A stretch of 64,000 nucleotides of DNA from Vulcanibacillus modesticaldus (GCF_001730235.1 NZ_MIJF01000001.1:1-64000); one strand, 5' to 3'. Shown: positions 25,573-35,943, numbered from the stretch's first letter. Numbers and translations are program-made. The notes: generated by a model from the letters alone, not told the origin.

Positions 25573-26154
25573 GTGGTGGTTGTCATCTCACGTTTAGCAA
25601 AAAAACAAAGACAAGAAAAATTAGTTGATTACATAGAGAATAATCCTTTTATTACAGATGAAGATTTGGCAAAGAAATTTAACGTAAGCATCCAAACCAT
25701 TCGATTAGATCGAATGGAATTAGGAATTCCAGAACTTAGGGAACGAATGAAAAAGATGGCTACAAAAACTTTTGATAATGTAAAATCGCTACACCTAAAT
25801 GAGGTAATTGGAGAAATAATTGACCTTCAATTAGATCAATTCGGAATTTCTTTACTGGAGATTACTGAAGATCAAGTTTTCAAAAAGACAGGGATTGCAA
25901 GAGGGCATTATATTTTCGCTCAAGCAAATTCTTTAGCAGTTGCTTTAATTAACCAAGAAATTGCATTAACTGCAAAAGCAGATATTCGTTTTATCCGACC
26001 TGTTTATTTGAACGAGAGGCTAATTGCTAAGGCAAAGGTAGTAAGCACTAGTGGTGAGCGTAGTGAAATAAAAGTTAACACTTATGTAAATAACGAATTA
26101 GTTTTTAAAGGTCTTTTTACTGTATATCGTTCTAATGAATTTAAAACAGAATAG
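25573..26154 (+). CDS. fapR: fatty acid and phospholipid synthesis repressor FapR
   Basis: 193 residues. N-terminal helix-turn-helix ([31 protein letters not shown], about residues 24-54) and a C-terminal hot-dog domain that binds malonyl-CoA. The start is unclear: GTG codons at 25573 and 25576 lie inside the AGGTGG that looks like the ribosome site, and the expected start distance falls on GTC/ATC codons. An AATAGG lies at 25556-25560. Followed by plsX after 11 bases. The operator ahead shows autoregulation. Confidence 0.93.
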   Translation: MVVVISRLAKKQRQEKLVDYIENNPFITDEDLAKKFNVSIQTIRLDRMELGIPELRERMKKMATKTFDNVKSLHLNEVIGEIIDLQLDQFGISLLEITEDQVFKKTGIARGHYIFAQANSLAVALINQEIALTAKADIRFIRPVYLNERLIAKAKVVSTSGERSEIKVNTYVNNELVFKGLFTVYRSNEFKTE

Positions 26155-26165
26155 GAGGAGTAATT

Positions 26166-27146
26166 GTGAGAATAGTTATCGATGCCATGGGTGGTGACAA
26201 TGCACCAAAAAGTAATGTTGAAGGGGCTATTCTAGCGGCTCAGCGTTATGATGATATTGAAGTGGTTTTGGTCGGTCAATTGGAAGAAGTAAATAAATAT
26301 TTACCATCTAATGTACCTTCAAATATAACGTTAGTTAATGCGACTGAAGTTATCTATACAGAAGATGAACCTGTTAAAGCTGTAAGGAGGAAGAAAGATT
26401 CTTCACTAGTTGTTGCTGCAAAGATGGTAAGAGAGAACAAAGCAGACGCTGTAATAACAGCAGGAAACACTGGAGCTTTCATGACAGCTGGATTATTAAT
26501 AGGTGGGCGGTTAGCTGGGATTGATAGGCCGGCTTTAGCATCGGTATTGCCTACAACTGGTAAAAATGGTGTATTGCTTTTAGATATGGGGGCCAACATG
26601 GACCCAACGCCGGAAAATCTTGTGCAGTATGCTTTGATGGGGAAGGTATACGCTGAATCGGTTCTAGGCTTTGAAAATCCTAGGATCGGTCTTCTTAATG
26701 TTGGTACAGAGGATACCAAAGGTAATGACTTAATGAAACGAACTTTTCCGTTGTTAAAGGAACTTCCGATTAATTTTGTCGGTAATGTTGAAGCAAGAGA
26801 TGTACCAAAAGGGATATGTGATGTCTTAGTTACTGACGGCTTTTCTGGAAATGTTGTACTAAAGTTAACAGAAGGACTGGCAAGTTCGATTTTTCAACTT
26901 CTAAAGGTTGAATTTACAAGAACATTTCTCTCAAAGCTAGGGGCATTAATGTTGAAACCGAGTTTTAAAAATTTAAAAAAAGTGATGGATTATACGGAAG
27001 TAGGCGGAGCACCATTGCTTGGTGTTAACGGGGCTTTTATTAAAGCACACGGTTCATCAAATGCTAAAGCTATCATGAACGCTGTACGTCAAGCTAGAGC
27101 ATTTTTAAAAAGTGAAGTTACAAAGAAAATCGAAAGTGAGATTTGA
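26166..27146 (+). CDS. plsX: phosphate acyltransferase
   Basis: Converts acyl-ACP to acyl-phosphate, the first committed step of phospholipid acylation in Gram-positives. 326 residues with IDAMGGDNAP at the start, AGNTGAFMTAG, LLDMGAN, GLLNVGTED and VTDGFSGNVVLK. GTG 26166 has AGGAGGAG ahead. Stands second in the FapR-controlled operon, 11 bases after fapR. Confidence 0.96.
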   Translation: MRIVIDAMGGDNAPKSNVEGAILAAQRYDDIEVVLVGQLEEVNKYLPSNVPSNITLVNATEVIYTEDEPVKAVRRKKDSSLVVAAKMVRENKADAVITAGNTGAFMTAGLLIGGRLAGIDRPALASVLPTTGKNGVLLLDMGANMDPTPENLVQYALMGKVYAESVLGFENPRIGLLNVGTEDTKGNDLMKRTFPLLKELPINFVGNVEARDVPKGICDVLVTDGFSGNVVLKLTEGLASSIFQLLKVEFTRTFLSKLGALMLKPSFKNLKKVMDYTEVGGAPLLGVNGAFIKAHGSSNAKAIMNAVRQARAFLKSEVTKKIESEI

Positions 27147-27192
27147 GAAAATTAAATGTTATGAAATAACGATTTGAAATGAGGAATCTAAA

Positions 27193-28182
27193 ATGAATGT
27201 AGGTATTCTTGGAACGGGTTCTTATCTTCCCAAAAAAGTTTTAACTAATTTTGATTTAGAGAAAATGGTGGATACTAGTGATGAATGGATTGTTAGTAGA
27301 ACAGGGATAAAAGAAAGAAGGATTGTTACTAGAGAACAGGCGGCATCCGATCTCGCCTATGAAGCAGCATTAAGTGCTCTAGAAAAAGCTAAAATATCCG
27401 CAGAACAGCTTGATTTAATAATCGTTGCAACTGTTACTCCTGATCACCTATTCCCTTCCACTGCATGTATTTTGCAGGATAAACTTGGTGCTAAAAAAGC
27501 CGCAGCTTTTGATTTGTCGGCTGCTTGTTCAGGATTTTTATACGGTATTACTACAGCTGCACAGTTTATTCAAGCTGGAGTCTACAAATATGTATTAGTC
27601 ATTGGAGTAGAGACCTTATCAAAGATCACCGATTGGACTGATAGAAATACTTGTGTATTATTCGGTGATGGAGCTGGAGCAGCAGTACTTGGTCCTGTTG
27701 AAGAAGGATATGGATTATTATCCTTTGAACTTGGCGCAGATGGTTCTGGTGGTAATCTTTTGAAGCAACCAGCAGGAGGTTCTAGACTCCCTGCTTCTGA
27801 GGAAACGGTAGCTCAAGGATTACATTACATCCAAATGAATGGTCAAGAGGTTTTTAAATTCGCAGTAAAGACGATGGAACAGGCTTCAATTCGAGTTATT
27901 GAAAAGGCGGGTTTGAAGAAAGAAGATATTGACCTCCTTGTTCCACATCAGGCCAATATTAGAATTATTGATTATGCTGCTAAAAGGCTTGAACTAGATG
28001 ATGAAAAGGTTATCGTAAATGTCGATAAATACGGTAATATGTCATCAGCTACAATCCCAATAGCACTAGATGAGGCTGTGGTTGAAAATAGGATTAATCA
28101 CGGAGATAATGTCCTTTTAATTGGCTTTGGTGGTGGCTTAACATGGGGAGCAGCAATATTAAAATGGTATAGTAAAAAATAA
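27193..28182 (+). CDS. fabH: beta-ketoacyl-ACP synthase III
   Basis: Starts fatty acid chains by joining acetyl- or branched-chain acyl-CoA to malonyl-ACP. 329 residues. Active-site cysteine in [12 protein letters not shown] near residue 112, histidine in VPHQANIRI, asparagine in KYGNMSSA, and the C-terminal [12 protein letters not shown] 27193 follows GAAATGAGG. In B. subtilis fabH lies elsewhere with fabF, so this operon is more complete. Confidence 0.96.
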   Translation: MNVGILGTGSYLPKKVLTNFDLEKMVDTSDEWIVSRTGIKERRIVTREQAASDLAYEAALSALEKAKISAEQLDLIIVATVTPDHLFPSTACILQDKLGAKKAAAFDLSAACSGFLYGITTAAQFIQAGVYKYVLVIGVETLSKITDWTDRNTCVLFGDGAGAAVLGPVEEGYGLLSFELGADGSGGNLLKQPAGGSRLPASEETVAQGLHYIQMNGQEVFKFAVKTMEQASIRVIEKAGLKKEDIDLLVPHQANIRIIDYAAKRLELDDEKVIVNVDKYGNMSSATIPIALDEAVVENRINHGDNVLLIGFGGGLTWGAAILKWYSKK

Positions 28183-28198
28183 AGAAAGGAGTGGGAGT

Positions 28199-29152
28199 TT
28201 GGCAAAGTTAGCTGTTGTTTTTCCGGGGCAAGGCTCACAATATGTTGGAATGGGTATGGATTTTTATCAAGAATATAGTACAGCTAGAGTTATTTTTGAT
28301 GCGGCTGACGATATTTTGGGCTACCCACTATCTAAGCTAATGTTTGAAGGTCCAGAGGATGAATTGCGCTTAACAAGACATACCCAACCTGCTATCCTTA
28401 CCAATAGTATTGCTATTTGGAACGTTATCAAAGAAAAAATTACAATCTCTCCGGCTTATATGGCTGGTCACAGTTTAGGTGAATATAGTGCTTTGACTGC
28501 AGCTGGTGGTATCAGTTTTGAAGATGCGCTAGAACTTGTCAAAAACCGGGGACAATTCATGGAAGAAGCTGTTGCAAAAGGTGAAGGTACTATGGCTGCT
28601 ATTATGGGAATTGGACGAAATGAGCTTGAGACTATCTGTTATCAAGTGACAAATGATGGTTATTCTGTTCAACTTGCAAATATGAATACTCCAAATCAGA
28701 TTGTGATATCTGGAACTGTAAAAGGGGTAGAATTTGCCAGTAAACTGGCTAAAGAAGGGGGAGCAAGAAGAGTAATCCCTCTATCAGTAAGTGGCCCTTT
28801 TCATTCAAGACTTATGCAACCTGCTAAGGAGCGTTTACGGCCGCTTGTTGATCAAACTTTAATAAATAAAATTACTATTCCTTTAGTTATGAATGTTAAT
28901 GCCAAGCCAGAATCTAATCCTTCATCAATTAAGGAAAATTTAATTGAGCAAGTAGTTTCACCTGTGCTATGGACAGATATGGTGGAATGGATGATTGAAA
29001 ATGGTGTTGATACATTTATAGAAGTAGGTCCAGGAAAAGTTTTGGCTGGATTGATTAAGAAGATTAATCGTAATGTTAAAACTTTTTCTATTGAAAATGT
29101 ACAGTCATTTAAATCTTTTATCGAAGAGTTAGAAGTAAAGGGTGGGGAGTAA
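28199..29152 (+). CDS. fabD: malonyl-CoA:ACP transacylase
   Basis: Loads malonate onto ACP. 317 residues: FPGQGSQYVGMG near the N-terminus, the nucleophile in GHSLGEYSAL near residue 90, and the histidine in SGPFHSRLM. TTG 28199 is the start, with AAAGGAG eight bases ahead; no ATG fits. fabG follows three bases after the stop. Confidence 0.96.
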   Translation: MAKLAVVFPGQGSQYVGMGMDFYQEYSTARVIFDAADDILGYPLSKLMFEGPEDELRLTRHTQPAILTNSIAIWNVIKEKITISPAYMAGHSLGEYSALTAAGGISFEDALELVKNRGQFMEEAVAKGEGTMAAIMGIGRNELETICYQVTNDGYSVQLANMNTPNQIVISGTVKGVEFASKLAKEGGARRVIPLSVSGPFHSRLMQPAKERLRPLVDQTLINKITIPLVMNVNAKPESNPSSIKENLIEQVVSPVLWTDMVEWMIENGVDTFIEVGPGKVLAGLIKKINRNVKTFSIENVQSFKSFIEELEVKGGE

Positions 29153-29155
29153 CCG

Positions 29156-29896
29156 ATGTTAAATTCAAAGGTAGCCATAGTTACTGGTGCTTCACGGGGT
29201 ATTGGCAAAGAGATTGCATTAACCTTAGCTGAATCTGGTGCTAATGTTGTGATAAATTATGTCGGCAATCAAGAACGGGCAGAAGAAGTTGCACGGCAGA
29301 TTAGAGAAATGGGAAGAGAAGCGTTAGTAATCCAAGCTGACGTATCTGATAGTAAACAGGTGGATAATTTAATCTCTACTGCATTATCTCATTTTGGAAA
29401 GGTAGATATTCTGGTTAATAATGCGGGAATAACCAGAGATAATCTAATAATGCGAATGAAAGAAGAAGATTGGGATAAAGTTATTGCCACTAACTTAAAA
29501 AGTGTTTTCCTTTTAAGTAAAGCAATTTCAAGACCGATGATGAAACAAAGATATGGAAGAATTATCAATATTTCATCTGTGGTTGGAGTTTTAGGTAATC
29601 CTGGTCAAGCCAATTATGTTGCTGCCAAGTCAGGGGTGATTGGACTAACAAAGACTTTAGCAAGAGAATTGGCAACTAGAGGAATTACAGTGAATGCAGT
29701 TGCTCCTGGCTATATTGAAACTGATATGACAACAAATTTATCAGAAGATGTTAAATCTAAACTTTTGGATCAAATTCCCTTAGCACGTCTTGGAACTCCA
29801 AAGGATGTAGCTAATGTTGTTAAATTTTTAGTTTCTGATCAGGCTTCATATATGACAGGACAGGTTTTACACGTTGACGGTGGAATGGTAATGTAA
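29156..29896 (+). CDS. fabG: 3-oxoacyl-ACP reductase
   Basis: NADPH-dependent reductase of the elongation cycle. 246 residues, classical short-chain dehydrogenase: [12 protein letters not shown] (residues 10-21), NNAGITRDN, catalytic serine in ISSVVG, and the Y-x3-K pair in YVAAKSG near residue 152. C-terminal [15 protein letters not shown] is typical. ATG 29156 has GTGGGGAG ahead. Confidence 0.96.
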   Translation: MLNSKVAIVTGASRGIGKEIALTLAESGANVVINYVGNQERAEEVARQIREMGREALVIQADVSDSKQVDNLISTALSHFGKVDILVNNAGITRDNLIMRMKEEDWDKVIATNLKSVFLLSKAISRPMMKQRYGRIINISSVVGVLGNPGQANYVAAKSGVIGLTKTLARELATRGITVNAVAPGYIETDMTTNLSEDVKSKLLDQIPLARLGTPKDVANVVKFLVSDQASYMTGQVLHVDGGMVM

Positions 29897-29949
29897 CTAG
29901 TAATTTAAGGAATAATCCCGTATAATACTTGGAGAGGAGGTGAACGATC

Positions 29950-30183
29950 ATGGCAGACATTTTTGAACGTGTAAAAAAAATAATCGTCGATCGTCTAGAC
30001 GTCGAAGAAGAAAAGATAACAATGGAAGCTTCCTTCAAAGATGATCTTGGGGCAGATTCTTTAGATATTGTAGAATTGGTTATGGAGTTAGAAGATGAGT
30101 TTGATATGGAAATTGATGATGAAGATGCAGAGAAGATTTCTACTGTTGGAGATGCAGTAGAATACATAAAATCTCATCAATAA
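29950..30183 (+). CDS. acpP: acyl carrier protein
   Basis: 77 residues, very acidic, with the phosphopantetheine serine in [17 protein letters not shown] near residue 36. ATG 29950 has GGAGAGGAGGTG ahead. A TATAAT at 29921-29926 may give acpP an extra promoter, though no clear -35 box is seen. A terminator follows. Confidence 0.96.
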   Translation: MADIFERVKKIIVDRLDVEEEKITMEASFKDDLGADSLDIVELVMELEDEFDMEIDDEDAEKISTVGDAVEYIKSHQ

Positions 30184-30189
30184 TCAAAA

Positions 30190-30218
30190 AAAGTCCCGTA
30201 CTTTATAACGGGACTTTC
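30190..30218 (+). terminator. intrinsic terminator after acpP
   Basis: AAAGTCCCGT pairs with ACGGGACTTT around CTTTATA. The T-run after it is short (CTTTCTC), so readthrough is possible. Confidence 0.65.
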
Positions 30219-30235
30219 TCCACAATGAAGATGAC

Positions 30236-30264
30236 TTGTCATTATTATACTTTTTATCTAATAT
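30236..30264 (+). promoter_or_regulatory. sigma-A type promoter for fabF-rnc
   Basis: TTGTCA (30236-30241), 17 bases, TAATAT (30259-30264). Between it and fabF lies an inverted repeat AGTTCA-N8-TGAACT (30289-30308) that differs from the FapR box. Confidence 0.6.
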
Positions 30265-30344
30265 ATTTTATCATTAAATAAGGATGTTAGTTCATATCAA
30301 ATTGAACTTATAGATAGATGTAATTATTGTATGGAGGTGTTGGC

Positions 30345-31586
30345 ATGAAGAGAAGGGTTGTAGTGACCGGTATGGGGGTTATTTCTCCAGTTGGCAATGA
30401 TCTAGATTCCTTTTGGAACTCATTAGTTAATGGTATTTCAGGAATCGATTATATTACCCAGTTTGACACAACAAATTATTCTGTTAAAATAGCTGCTGAA
30501 GTAAAGGATTTTAAACCTGAAGATTTTATTGAGAAGAAAGAAGTAAGAAGGCTTGATCGCTTCACCCAATTTGCCATCGCAGCTTCAAAAATGGCAATTA
30601 AAGATGCTGATTTAACAATCAATGAAGCTAATGCTGAACGTGTAGGAGTGTACATTGGTTCAGGAATAGGTGGACTAAAAACCATTGAGGAACAACACAC
30701 TGTATTATTAAATAAAGGTCCAAAACGTATTTCACCTTTCTTTATTCCGATGTTGATTAGTAACATGGCTTCAGGACAAGTTTCAATTATTGCTGGTGCA
30801 AAAGGTCCAAATTATGCTCCTATTTCTGCATGTGCAACCGGTACCCATGCAATAGGTGATGCATTTTTAATGATCGAGCGTGGAGATGCTGATGTAATGA
30901 TTGCAGGCGGAGCTGAAGCTACCATTGCTCCATTAGCAGTTGCAGGATTTTCTTCAATGAAAGCCCTATCGACTAGGAATGATGAACCAAAGAAAGCTAG
31001 TCGCCCCTTTGATAAGGATAGAAATGGATTTGTAATGGGTGAGGGAGCAGGAGTTCTCATCTTAGAATCATTAGACCATGCTCTAAATCGCGGTGCTAAG
31101 ATTTATGCAGAAGTTATTGGCTATGGTGCAACCGGAGATGCCTATCATTTTACTGCTCCAGCGCCAGAAGGCCAGGGTGCAGCTCGGGCTATGAAACTTG
31201 CACTAAAACGTGCTAATATAAAACCAGAGGAAGTTGATTATATCAATGCCCATGGTACTTCAACCGAATTGAATGATAAATATGAAACCATGGCTATCAA
31301 GTCGGTATTTACTGACCATGCCTATAAACTTGCAGTTAGTTCCACTAAAAGTGTTACAGGTCATTTATTAGGTGCGGCTGGAGCGATAGAAGGTATTGCC
31401 ATTGCTATGGCAATCACACATGGAATCATACCTCCTACAATCAATTATGAAAACCCAGACCCTGAATGCGATCTTGACTATGTTCCTAATGAATCTAGAA
31501 AACAGGAGATCAAAGTGGCTCTCTCAAACTCTTTAGGTTTTGGTGGACATAATGCAACAATTGTTATGAAAAAATACGAAGAATGA
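30345..31586 (+). CDS. fabF: beta-ketoacyl-ACP synthase II
   Basis: Main chain-elongating condensing enzyme. 413 residues: [13 protein letters not shown] at the start, active-site cysteine in [13 protein letters not shown] near residue 163, histidines in [11 protein letters not shown] and [11 protein letters not shown], and [13 protein letters not shown] at the end. ATG 30345 has GGAGGTG five bases ahead; the open frame to 30327 runs through that site. rnc follows after 19 bases. Confidence 0.97.
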   Translation: MKRRVVVTGMGVISPVGNDLDSFWNSLVNGISGIDYITQFDTTNYSVKIAAEVKDFKPEDFIEKKEVRRLDRFTQFAIAASKMAIKDADLTINEANAERVGVYIGSGIGGLKTIEEQHTVLLNKGPKRISPFFIPMLISNMASGQVSIIAGAKGPNYAPISACATGTHAIGDAFLMIERGDADVMIAGGAEATIAPLAVAGFSSMKALSTRNDEPKKASRPFDKDRNGFVMGEGAGVLILESLDHALNRGAKIYAEVIGYGATGDAYHFTAPAPEGQGAARAMKLALKRANIKPEEVDYINAHGTSTELNDKYETMAIKSVFTDHAYKLAVSSTKSVTGHLLGAAGAIEGIAIAMAITHGIIPPTINYENPDPECDLDYVPNESRKQEIKVALSNSLGFGGHNATIVMKKYEE

Positions 31587-31605
31587 TACTCGGTGGTGAA
31601 AATAA

Positions 31606-32304
31606 TTGGCAATTGACTTCAGAGCTTTACAGGATAAAATAGGTATATTCTTTAACAATCAGAAATATTTGAAACAGGCATTTACTCACTCCTCTTATGT
31701 AAATGAACATAAAAACAGACATTTGCAGGATAATGAAAGGTTAGAATTTTTAGGGGATGCCGTTTTAGAATTAACTGTTTCAGATTATCTGTACAAGACT
31801 TTTCCGAATATGAAGGAAGGTCAAATGACTAAATTAAGGGCGGCCATAGTGTGTGAAGCCTCACTTGTAGATTTTGCTGAATCCCTTAATTTTGGAAATT
31901 ATATTTTGCTTGGTAAAGGTGAAGAGATAACTGGAGGTAGACATCGTCCAGCGTTATTAGCAGATGTTTTTGAGTCCTTTATTGGAGCGTTATATTTAGA
32001 TCAGGGTATCGAGTCAGTTAGACGATTTTTAGAGAAATACGTATTTCCTAAGGTAGATCATGGGTACTATAATCAATTACATGATTTTAAAAGTCAATTA
32101 CAAGAATATGTACAACATGACAACTTAGGAAATATAGTATATCGAATCGTTGATGAGATAGGCCCAGCCCATGATAGGGAGTTTCATTCTGAAGTACTAA
32201 TCGGTGGTAAGTATTTTGGCAAAGGTGTAGGTAAAAGTAAAAAAGAGTCTGAACAACAGGCGGCACATCAGGCTTTGATTAAATTGGGAGTAGTCAAGGA
32301 TTAA
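31606..32304 (+). CDS. rnc: ribonuclease III
   Basis: Cuts double-stranded RNA, including rRNA precursors and the SRP RNA. 232 residues. Signature [14 protein letters not shown] near residue 44 with the metal-binding Glu/Asp, second acidic cluster [12 protein letters not shown], and a C-terminal dsRNA-binding domain ([11 protein letters not shown] ... [14 protein letters not shown]). TTG 31606 follows GGTGGTGA. In Bacillus smc comes next; here about 6.9 kb of other genes intervene. Confidence 0.95.
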   Translation: MAIDFRALQDKIGIFFNNQKYLKQAFTHSSYVNEHKNRHLQDNERLEFLGDAVLELTVSDYLYKTFPNMKEGQMTKLRAAIVCEASLVDFAESLNFGNYILLGKGEEITGGRHRPALLADVFESFIGALYLDQGIESVRRFLEKYVFPKVDHGYYNQLHDFKSQLQEYVQHDNLGNIVYRIVDEIGPAHDREFHSEVLIGGKYFGKGVGKSKKESEQQAAHQALIKLGVVKD

Positions 32305-32325
32305 AAAAAGAATATCTCCACAGAG

Positions 32326-32360
32326 AAGCGACCCAAATGACAAGTATTTGGGTCGCTTTT
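32326..32360 (+). terminator. intrinsic terminator after rnc
   Basis: AAGCGACCCAAAT / ATTTGGGTCGCTT is a perfect 13-pair stem around GACAAGT, followed by Ts. Confidence 0.92.
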
Positions 32361-32400
32361 ACATATAACAAATACGTAATTCAATTGGGGACGGTGTAAT

Positions 32401-33147
32401 ATGAGCAAAAATCATGTTGTGTTATCGGTCAATAATTTATCAAAAACATATAAAGGAGTTGGTTACGAAGTCAAAGCCTTAAAAAATGTATCCTTTGACT
32501 TGTACAAAGGTGAGTTGCTTGCTGTTATGGGAACGAGTGGTTCAGGTAAAAGTACATTACTCAGCATTATTGGTGCACTAGACGAACCGAATGAGGGAAC
32601 AATTACGCTAAATGGTGAAGTGAATAAAAATATGTTTACCGAACCATACGCAACAGATTATCGCCGTGAAAATATCGGTTTTATCTTTCAATCTTTTAAT
32701 CTATTAAAAGATTTGACAGTAGAAGAAAATATTGCCTTACCTCTTATCTTAAAAGGAACAGAAGAAGAAGAAATCGACGAACAAGTCCAGCAAATGTTGG
32801 AACTTGTTGGCTTGACTGATTGGAGATCACATCGGCCTGTTCAACTATCCGGAGGACAACAACAACGAGTTGCAATTGGCAGGGCGCTTATTATACAACC
32901 ACCAATCGTATTAGCAGACGAACCGACTGGCAATTTAGATTTTAACACATCAACTGACATTTTAAATGTATTAGTTGATATGAAAAATAGATTTAATCAA
33001 AGTATCATCATGGTAACACATGATCCGTATGTTGCCGCTTATGCCGATCGGGTACTCTTCTTTCATGACGGACAAATTGTCGACTTATATAAATGCACTG
33101 ATAGACAAAAGAATATGGACAATATTCTTAAAAAATTTAGAAGATAA
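32401..33147 (+). CDS. ABC transporter ATP-binding protein, MacB/LolD type
   Basis: 248 residues: Walker A GTSGSGKST (about residues 44-52), Q-loop FIFQSFNLL, signature LSGGQQQRVAIGRAL near residue 150, Walker B IVLADEPTGNLD, and the H-loop histidine in MVTHD. This type works with FtsX-like permeases in peptide or lipoprotein export, antimicrobial-peptide resistance, or signalling. The permease starts 13 bases downstream. No sensor kinase or response regulator gene is adjacent, as would be expected for a BceAB system. ATG 32401 follows GGGGACGG. Confidence 0.93.
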   Translation: MSKNHVVLSVNNLSKTYKGVGYEVKALKNVSFDLYKGELLAVMGTSGSGKSTLLSIIGALDEPNEGTITLNGEVNKNMFTEPYATDYRRENIGFIFQSFNLLKDLTVEENIALPLILKGTEEEEIDEQVQQMLELVGLTDWRSHRPVQLSGGQQQRVAIGRALIIQPPIVLADEPTGNLDFNTSTDILNVLVDMKNRFNQSIIMVTHDPYVAAYADRVLFFHDGQIVDLYKCTDRQKNMDNILKKFRR

Positions 33148-33160
33148 TGGAGAATTCACA

Positions 33161-35653
33161 ATGATCAAGTCAATTAAAGGATTATCGTTACGTTTTTTTC
33201 AAGCGAATAAATTTATTGCATGGTCGTCTATTATTAGTGTGATGTTGTCCATATCCTTAATCATTACCATGAGTGTTTTTGCCGTCAATGCCAAACAATC
33301 GCTTATTAATGAAATGAAAAAAATGTATGGCGACATGGACTTATCGGTTGGCTATAACTTGAATCAAAATAAAATCATAGATAAGTCCTTACTCAATCAG
33401 ATCACATCACAAGAAAATATTCAACAGTTTTCAGGTGTGTTAGTTACCCGATTTAAAGTCAATAAATTAAATGCAGATGTGTATACCGTTGGTGTAGAAA
33501 GTGACTCATTGGCAAAAAGTAAGTATCACTTTAATCAAGATATAGACGAACATGAAGTAAGTCTCAATAATTCACTAGCTGAAGCCTTGAATGTTCAAAC
33601 AGGAGATCGCTTATTAATTGAAGATAAGCCATTTATGGTGAAGGAAGTGTTAGCCGATTTAGGTGCTACCGGACTTGCTCCAGATATACTTATTTTATCT
33701 AGAGAAACGGTTCAAAAGCACATATATGAAAAGACCGGTATAAACAATGAAGTAACCTACATTTTAATTAAAGCAAAAGAGAATACAGATATTTTATCGT
33801 TAGCCAATCATATTCGACAGATTGATCCGGATATAAGAATTGATGTGACTGAGGAAGACGAATATTTAAAAAGTAATTTAGACTCCTTAAATATATTTAT
33901 GATAGTTTTATCGTTTCTCATATTAATTGTCACCTCATTATTAATAATCTCGAATTTTGAAACGTTTTTATACAAATATAGAAATCAATTTGCTATCATG
34001 CGCTCGCTTGGAGCAACAACGGAACAAATGTTTAAAGTTGTATTGCTACAAAGTAGTCTAATCAATATTGTAGGTGCGGTATTAGGGTTTTTACTTTCAC
34101 TCGTTAGCCATAAATTTTTGCTAAAGTGGTTTGAAAAGTTATTTTCTTTTGAGAGTAGTGTATTGGAATTTAATTATGCTATAGCTATCGTCGTGATGCT
34201 TATTAGCATGTTAATTATTGAAATGTTCATGTTCATTCCCTCCTTTAGAAGTGCGAAAGTGTTACCGTTAAAAATTATACGCGAGAATGAACAAAATGAC
34301 TTTTACCATAAGAAATTAGGTAAAAAACTGGGAAAAGTTCTACTGATTAGCGGTTTTTTCTTCATCATCTACGGGAAAATCTTTGCCACCTCAGGTAATA
34401 ATGAAGCTTTACCCCTGTTGATTGCTGCATTTTTATTGATTTTTGGAATATTTAGATTGTTTCCGATCTATCTGTCACCTATCTTAACCAGGTTATTACC
34501 GATTTTGAGATTCTTGTTTGGCAATGTATCCTATGTTGCAGTCAAAAACGTAATACCACAAGTAAGGAAGAATACGTTTATCGTACTAACTATTAGTACA
34601 ATGATGATTATAGCTGTCTTTGGGTCGGCGTTGTTCAAAACTAATGAAAAGAACGAGGAACGATATTTGAAAATACAATACCCAACAGATATCGTAGTGA
34701 CAAGTCGTGTAGGTGCCAATTCGACGATTAATCCGTTTGAGATACAAAAAACGATTAAAGATATGACGACTGTGAAAGGAGCTAGTACGCTAAGTAGAAC
34801 TGCAGTTGCTGAATTAAAGAAAGGTAATAATTACGTTTCCTTTAATTATGCAATGGGAGATTTGAAGGAAATGGAGAAACAAGGATTACTGCCAACCCTT
34901 CCCAAAAAAGTTGACAATATTATCATTGTAACTAAGAATTTTGCAGACAGACATCAACTTAAGGTAGGAGATACAATTGAACTAGGTCTGTACTTAGATT
35001 CGGCTCAGAAAATAATACCATCTGGTACAGTAATTGTGGCGAACATTGTTGAAAAGTTGCCAGGTTCATATTATGACGCCTATATGGACTGGAAGAACAC
35101 AACGTATAGAACTGATCATACCTTCTTTAATAAAGTGTTTGTAAGTTCGGATGATCCAAAGACTACACTACAAGAATTAGCAGAGTTGAAAACACGATAT
35201 CCGGCACAATTACAATTTAATAGCTATGAACAATCGTTGGAACAGTCAAAACAAATGTTTTTCCAAAGATGGTCTATCTTTATAGTTGTTATCGTCGTCA
35301 TGTTGCTCAGTATCATGTTAGGGGTATTCAATACGCTGATTAACAATATTAATTCTAAAAGGAAAGAGTTAGCTATTTTGCGAACAATATCAGTTAGTAA
35401 AAAAGGAATTATTCAAGTTATCTTAACACAGGTCATTCTTTATATCCTCATTGGATTAATACTTGGTATTACTGGAGGGGTGCTTTTTACTTATTTTCTA
35501 AGTTTAATGGATCCTGGTGTAAATTTTGACTATACTTTTATCTCGGTCATTGTGACGGCTATGTTAGGATTGGCGTTTGTTATTTTTATTCCTTTTGCAA
35601 ATAAATTAGGAAAAACGAATATTTCCTTAGAGTTAACACAGGATAATAAGTAA
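33161..35653 (+). CDS. FtsX-like ABC transporter permease with two FtsX domains
   Basis: 830 residues. One membrane segment near residues 20-42, an extracytoplasmic region, three segments of a first FtsX domain (about 245-375), further segments near 390-450, a second periplasmic-type region (about 475-685) and a final FtsX domain with three segments. The lines MRSLGATTEQMFKVVLLQS and ILRTISVSKKGIIQVILTQ are the coupling helices of the two domains. Partner of the preceding ATPase. ATG 33161 follows ATGGAG; the frame is open further upstream only through the ATPase gene. Substrate unknown. Confidence 0.92.
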   Translation: MIKSIKGLSLRFFQANKFIAWSSIISVMLSISLIITMSVFAVNAKQSLINEMKKMYGDMDLSVGYNLNQNKIIDKSLLNQITSQENIQQFSGVLVTRFKVNKLNADVYTVGVESDSLAKSKYHFNQDIDEHEVSLNNSLAEALNVQTGDRLLIEDKPFMVKEVLADLGATGLAPDILILSRETVQKHIYEKTGINNEVTYILIKAKENTDILSLANHIRQIDPDIRIDVTEEDEYLKSNLDSLNIFMIVLSFLILIVTSLLIISNFETFLYKYRNQFAIMRSLGATTEQMFKVVLLQSSLINIVGAVLGFLLSLVSHKFLLKWFEKLFSFESSVLEFNYAIAIVVMLISMLIIEMFMFIPSFRSAKVLPLKIIRENEQNDFYHKKLGKKLGKVLLISGFFFIIYGKIFATSGNNEALPLLIAAFLLIFGIFRLFPIYLSPILTRLLPILRFLFGNVSYVAVKNVIPQVRKNTFIVLTISTMMIIAVFGSALFKTNEKNEERYLKIQYPTDIVVTSRVGANSTINPFEIQKTIKDMTTVKGASTLSRTAVAELKKGNNYVSFNYAMGDLKEMEKQGLLPTLPKKVDNIIIVTKNFADRHQLKVGDTIELGLYLDSAQKIIPSGTVIVANIVEKLPGSYYDAYMDWKNTTYRTDHTFFNKVFVSSDDPKTTLQELAELKTRYPAQLQFNSYEQSLEQSKQMFFQRWSIFIVVIVVMLLSIMLGVFNTLINNINSKRKELAILRTISVSKKGIIQVILTQVILYILIGLILGITGGVLFTYFLSLMDPGVNFDYTFISVIVTAMLGLAFVIFIPFANKLGKTNISLELTQDNK

Positions 35654-35760
35654 TAATGATTCAGAATTCTATTTAGGAGTCAAGGAATCCTTTCCTTCAC
35701 CTACAGGAGCACATTGGAAAGTATAAAAATCACAAATAAACAGAAAATGTAAATTATATA

Positions 35761-35788
35761 ACCAAGGACTGATCCTTGGTTTTTTTTA
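35761..35788 (+). terminator. intrinsic terminator after the ABC exporter genes
   Basis: ACCAAGGA / TCCTTGGT around CTGA, then eight Ts. Between 35654 and 35760 I see no gene. Confidence 0.92.
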
Positions 35789-35869
35789 ATTTTATTTAAT
35801 TCCATTTTTTCTCCATAATCTGCTGTTAATTTATAATTAAACAAAGCAAAAACAATTAATTATTAGTTC

Positions 35870-35901
35870 TTCATAAAAGCTTCATAAACTCTGGTTATGA
35901 T
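35870..35901 (+). promoter_or_regulatory. promoter with TTCATAA direct repeats (likely response-regulator site)
   Basis: TTCATAA at 35870-35876 and again at 35881-35887 are exactly 11 bases apart, one helical turn. The second repeat lies near where a -35 box should be; a TATGAT -10 box follows at 35896-35901. Direct repeats with an 11-base period in place of a -35 box are typical of activation by OmpR/PhoB-family regulators. The regulator itself is not in the window. Confidence 0.55.
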
Positions 35902-35943
35902 AAGGATAGAAAATAACTTCAGAATAAGGAGGGGATATAAGAA

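Noticed and set aside
29898-29926. FapR-controlled promoter at acpP
   Set aside because: A TATAAT is present, but no FapR box and no convincing -35 box.
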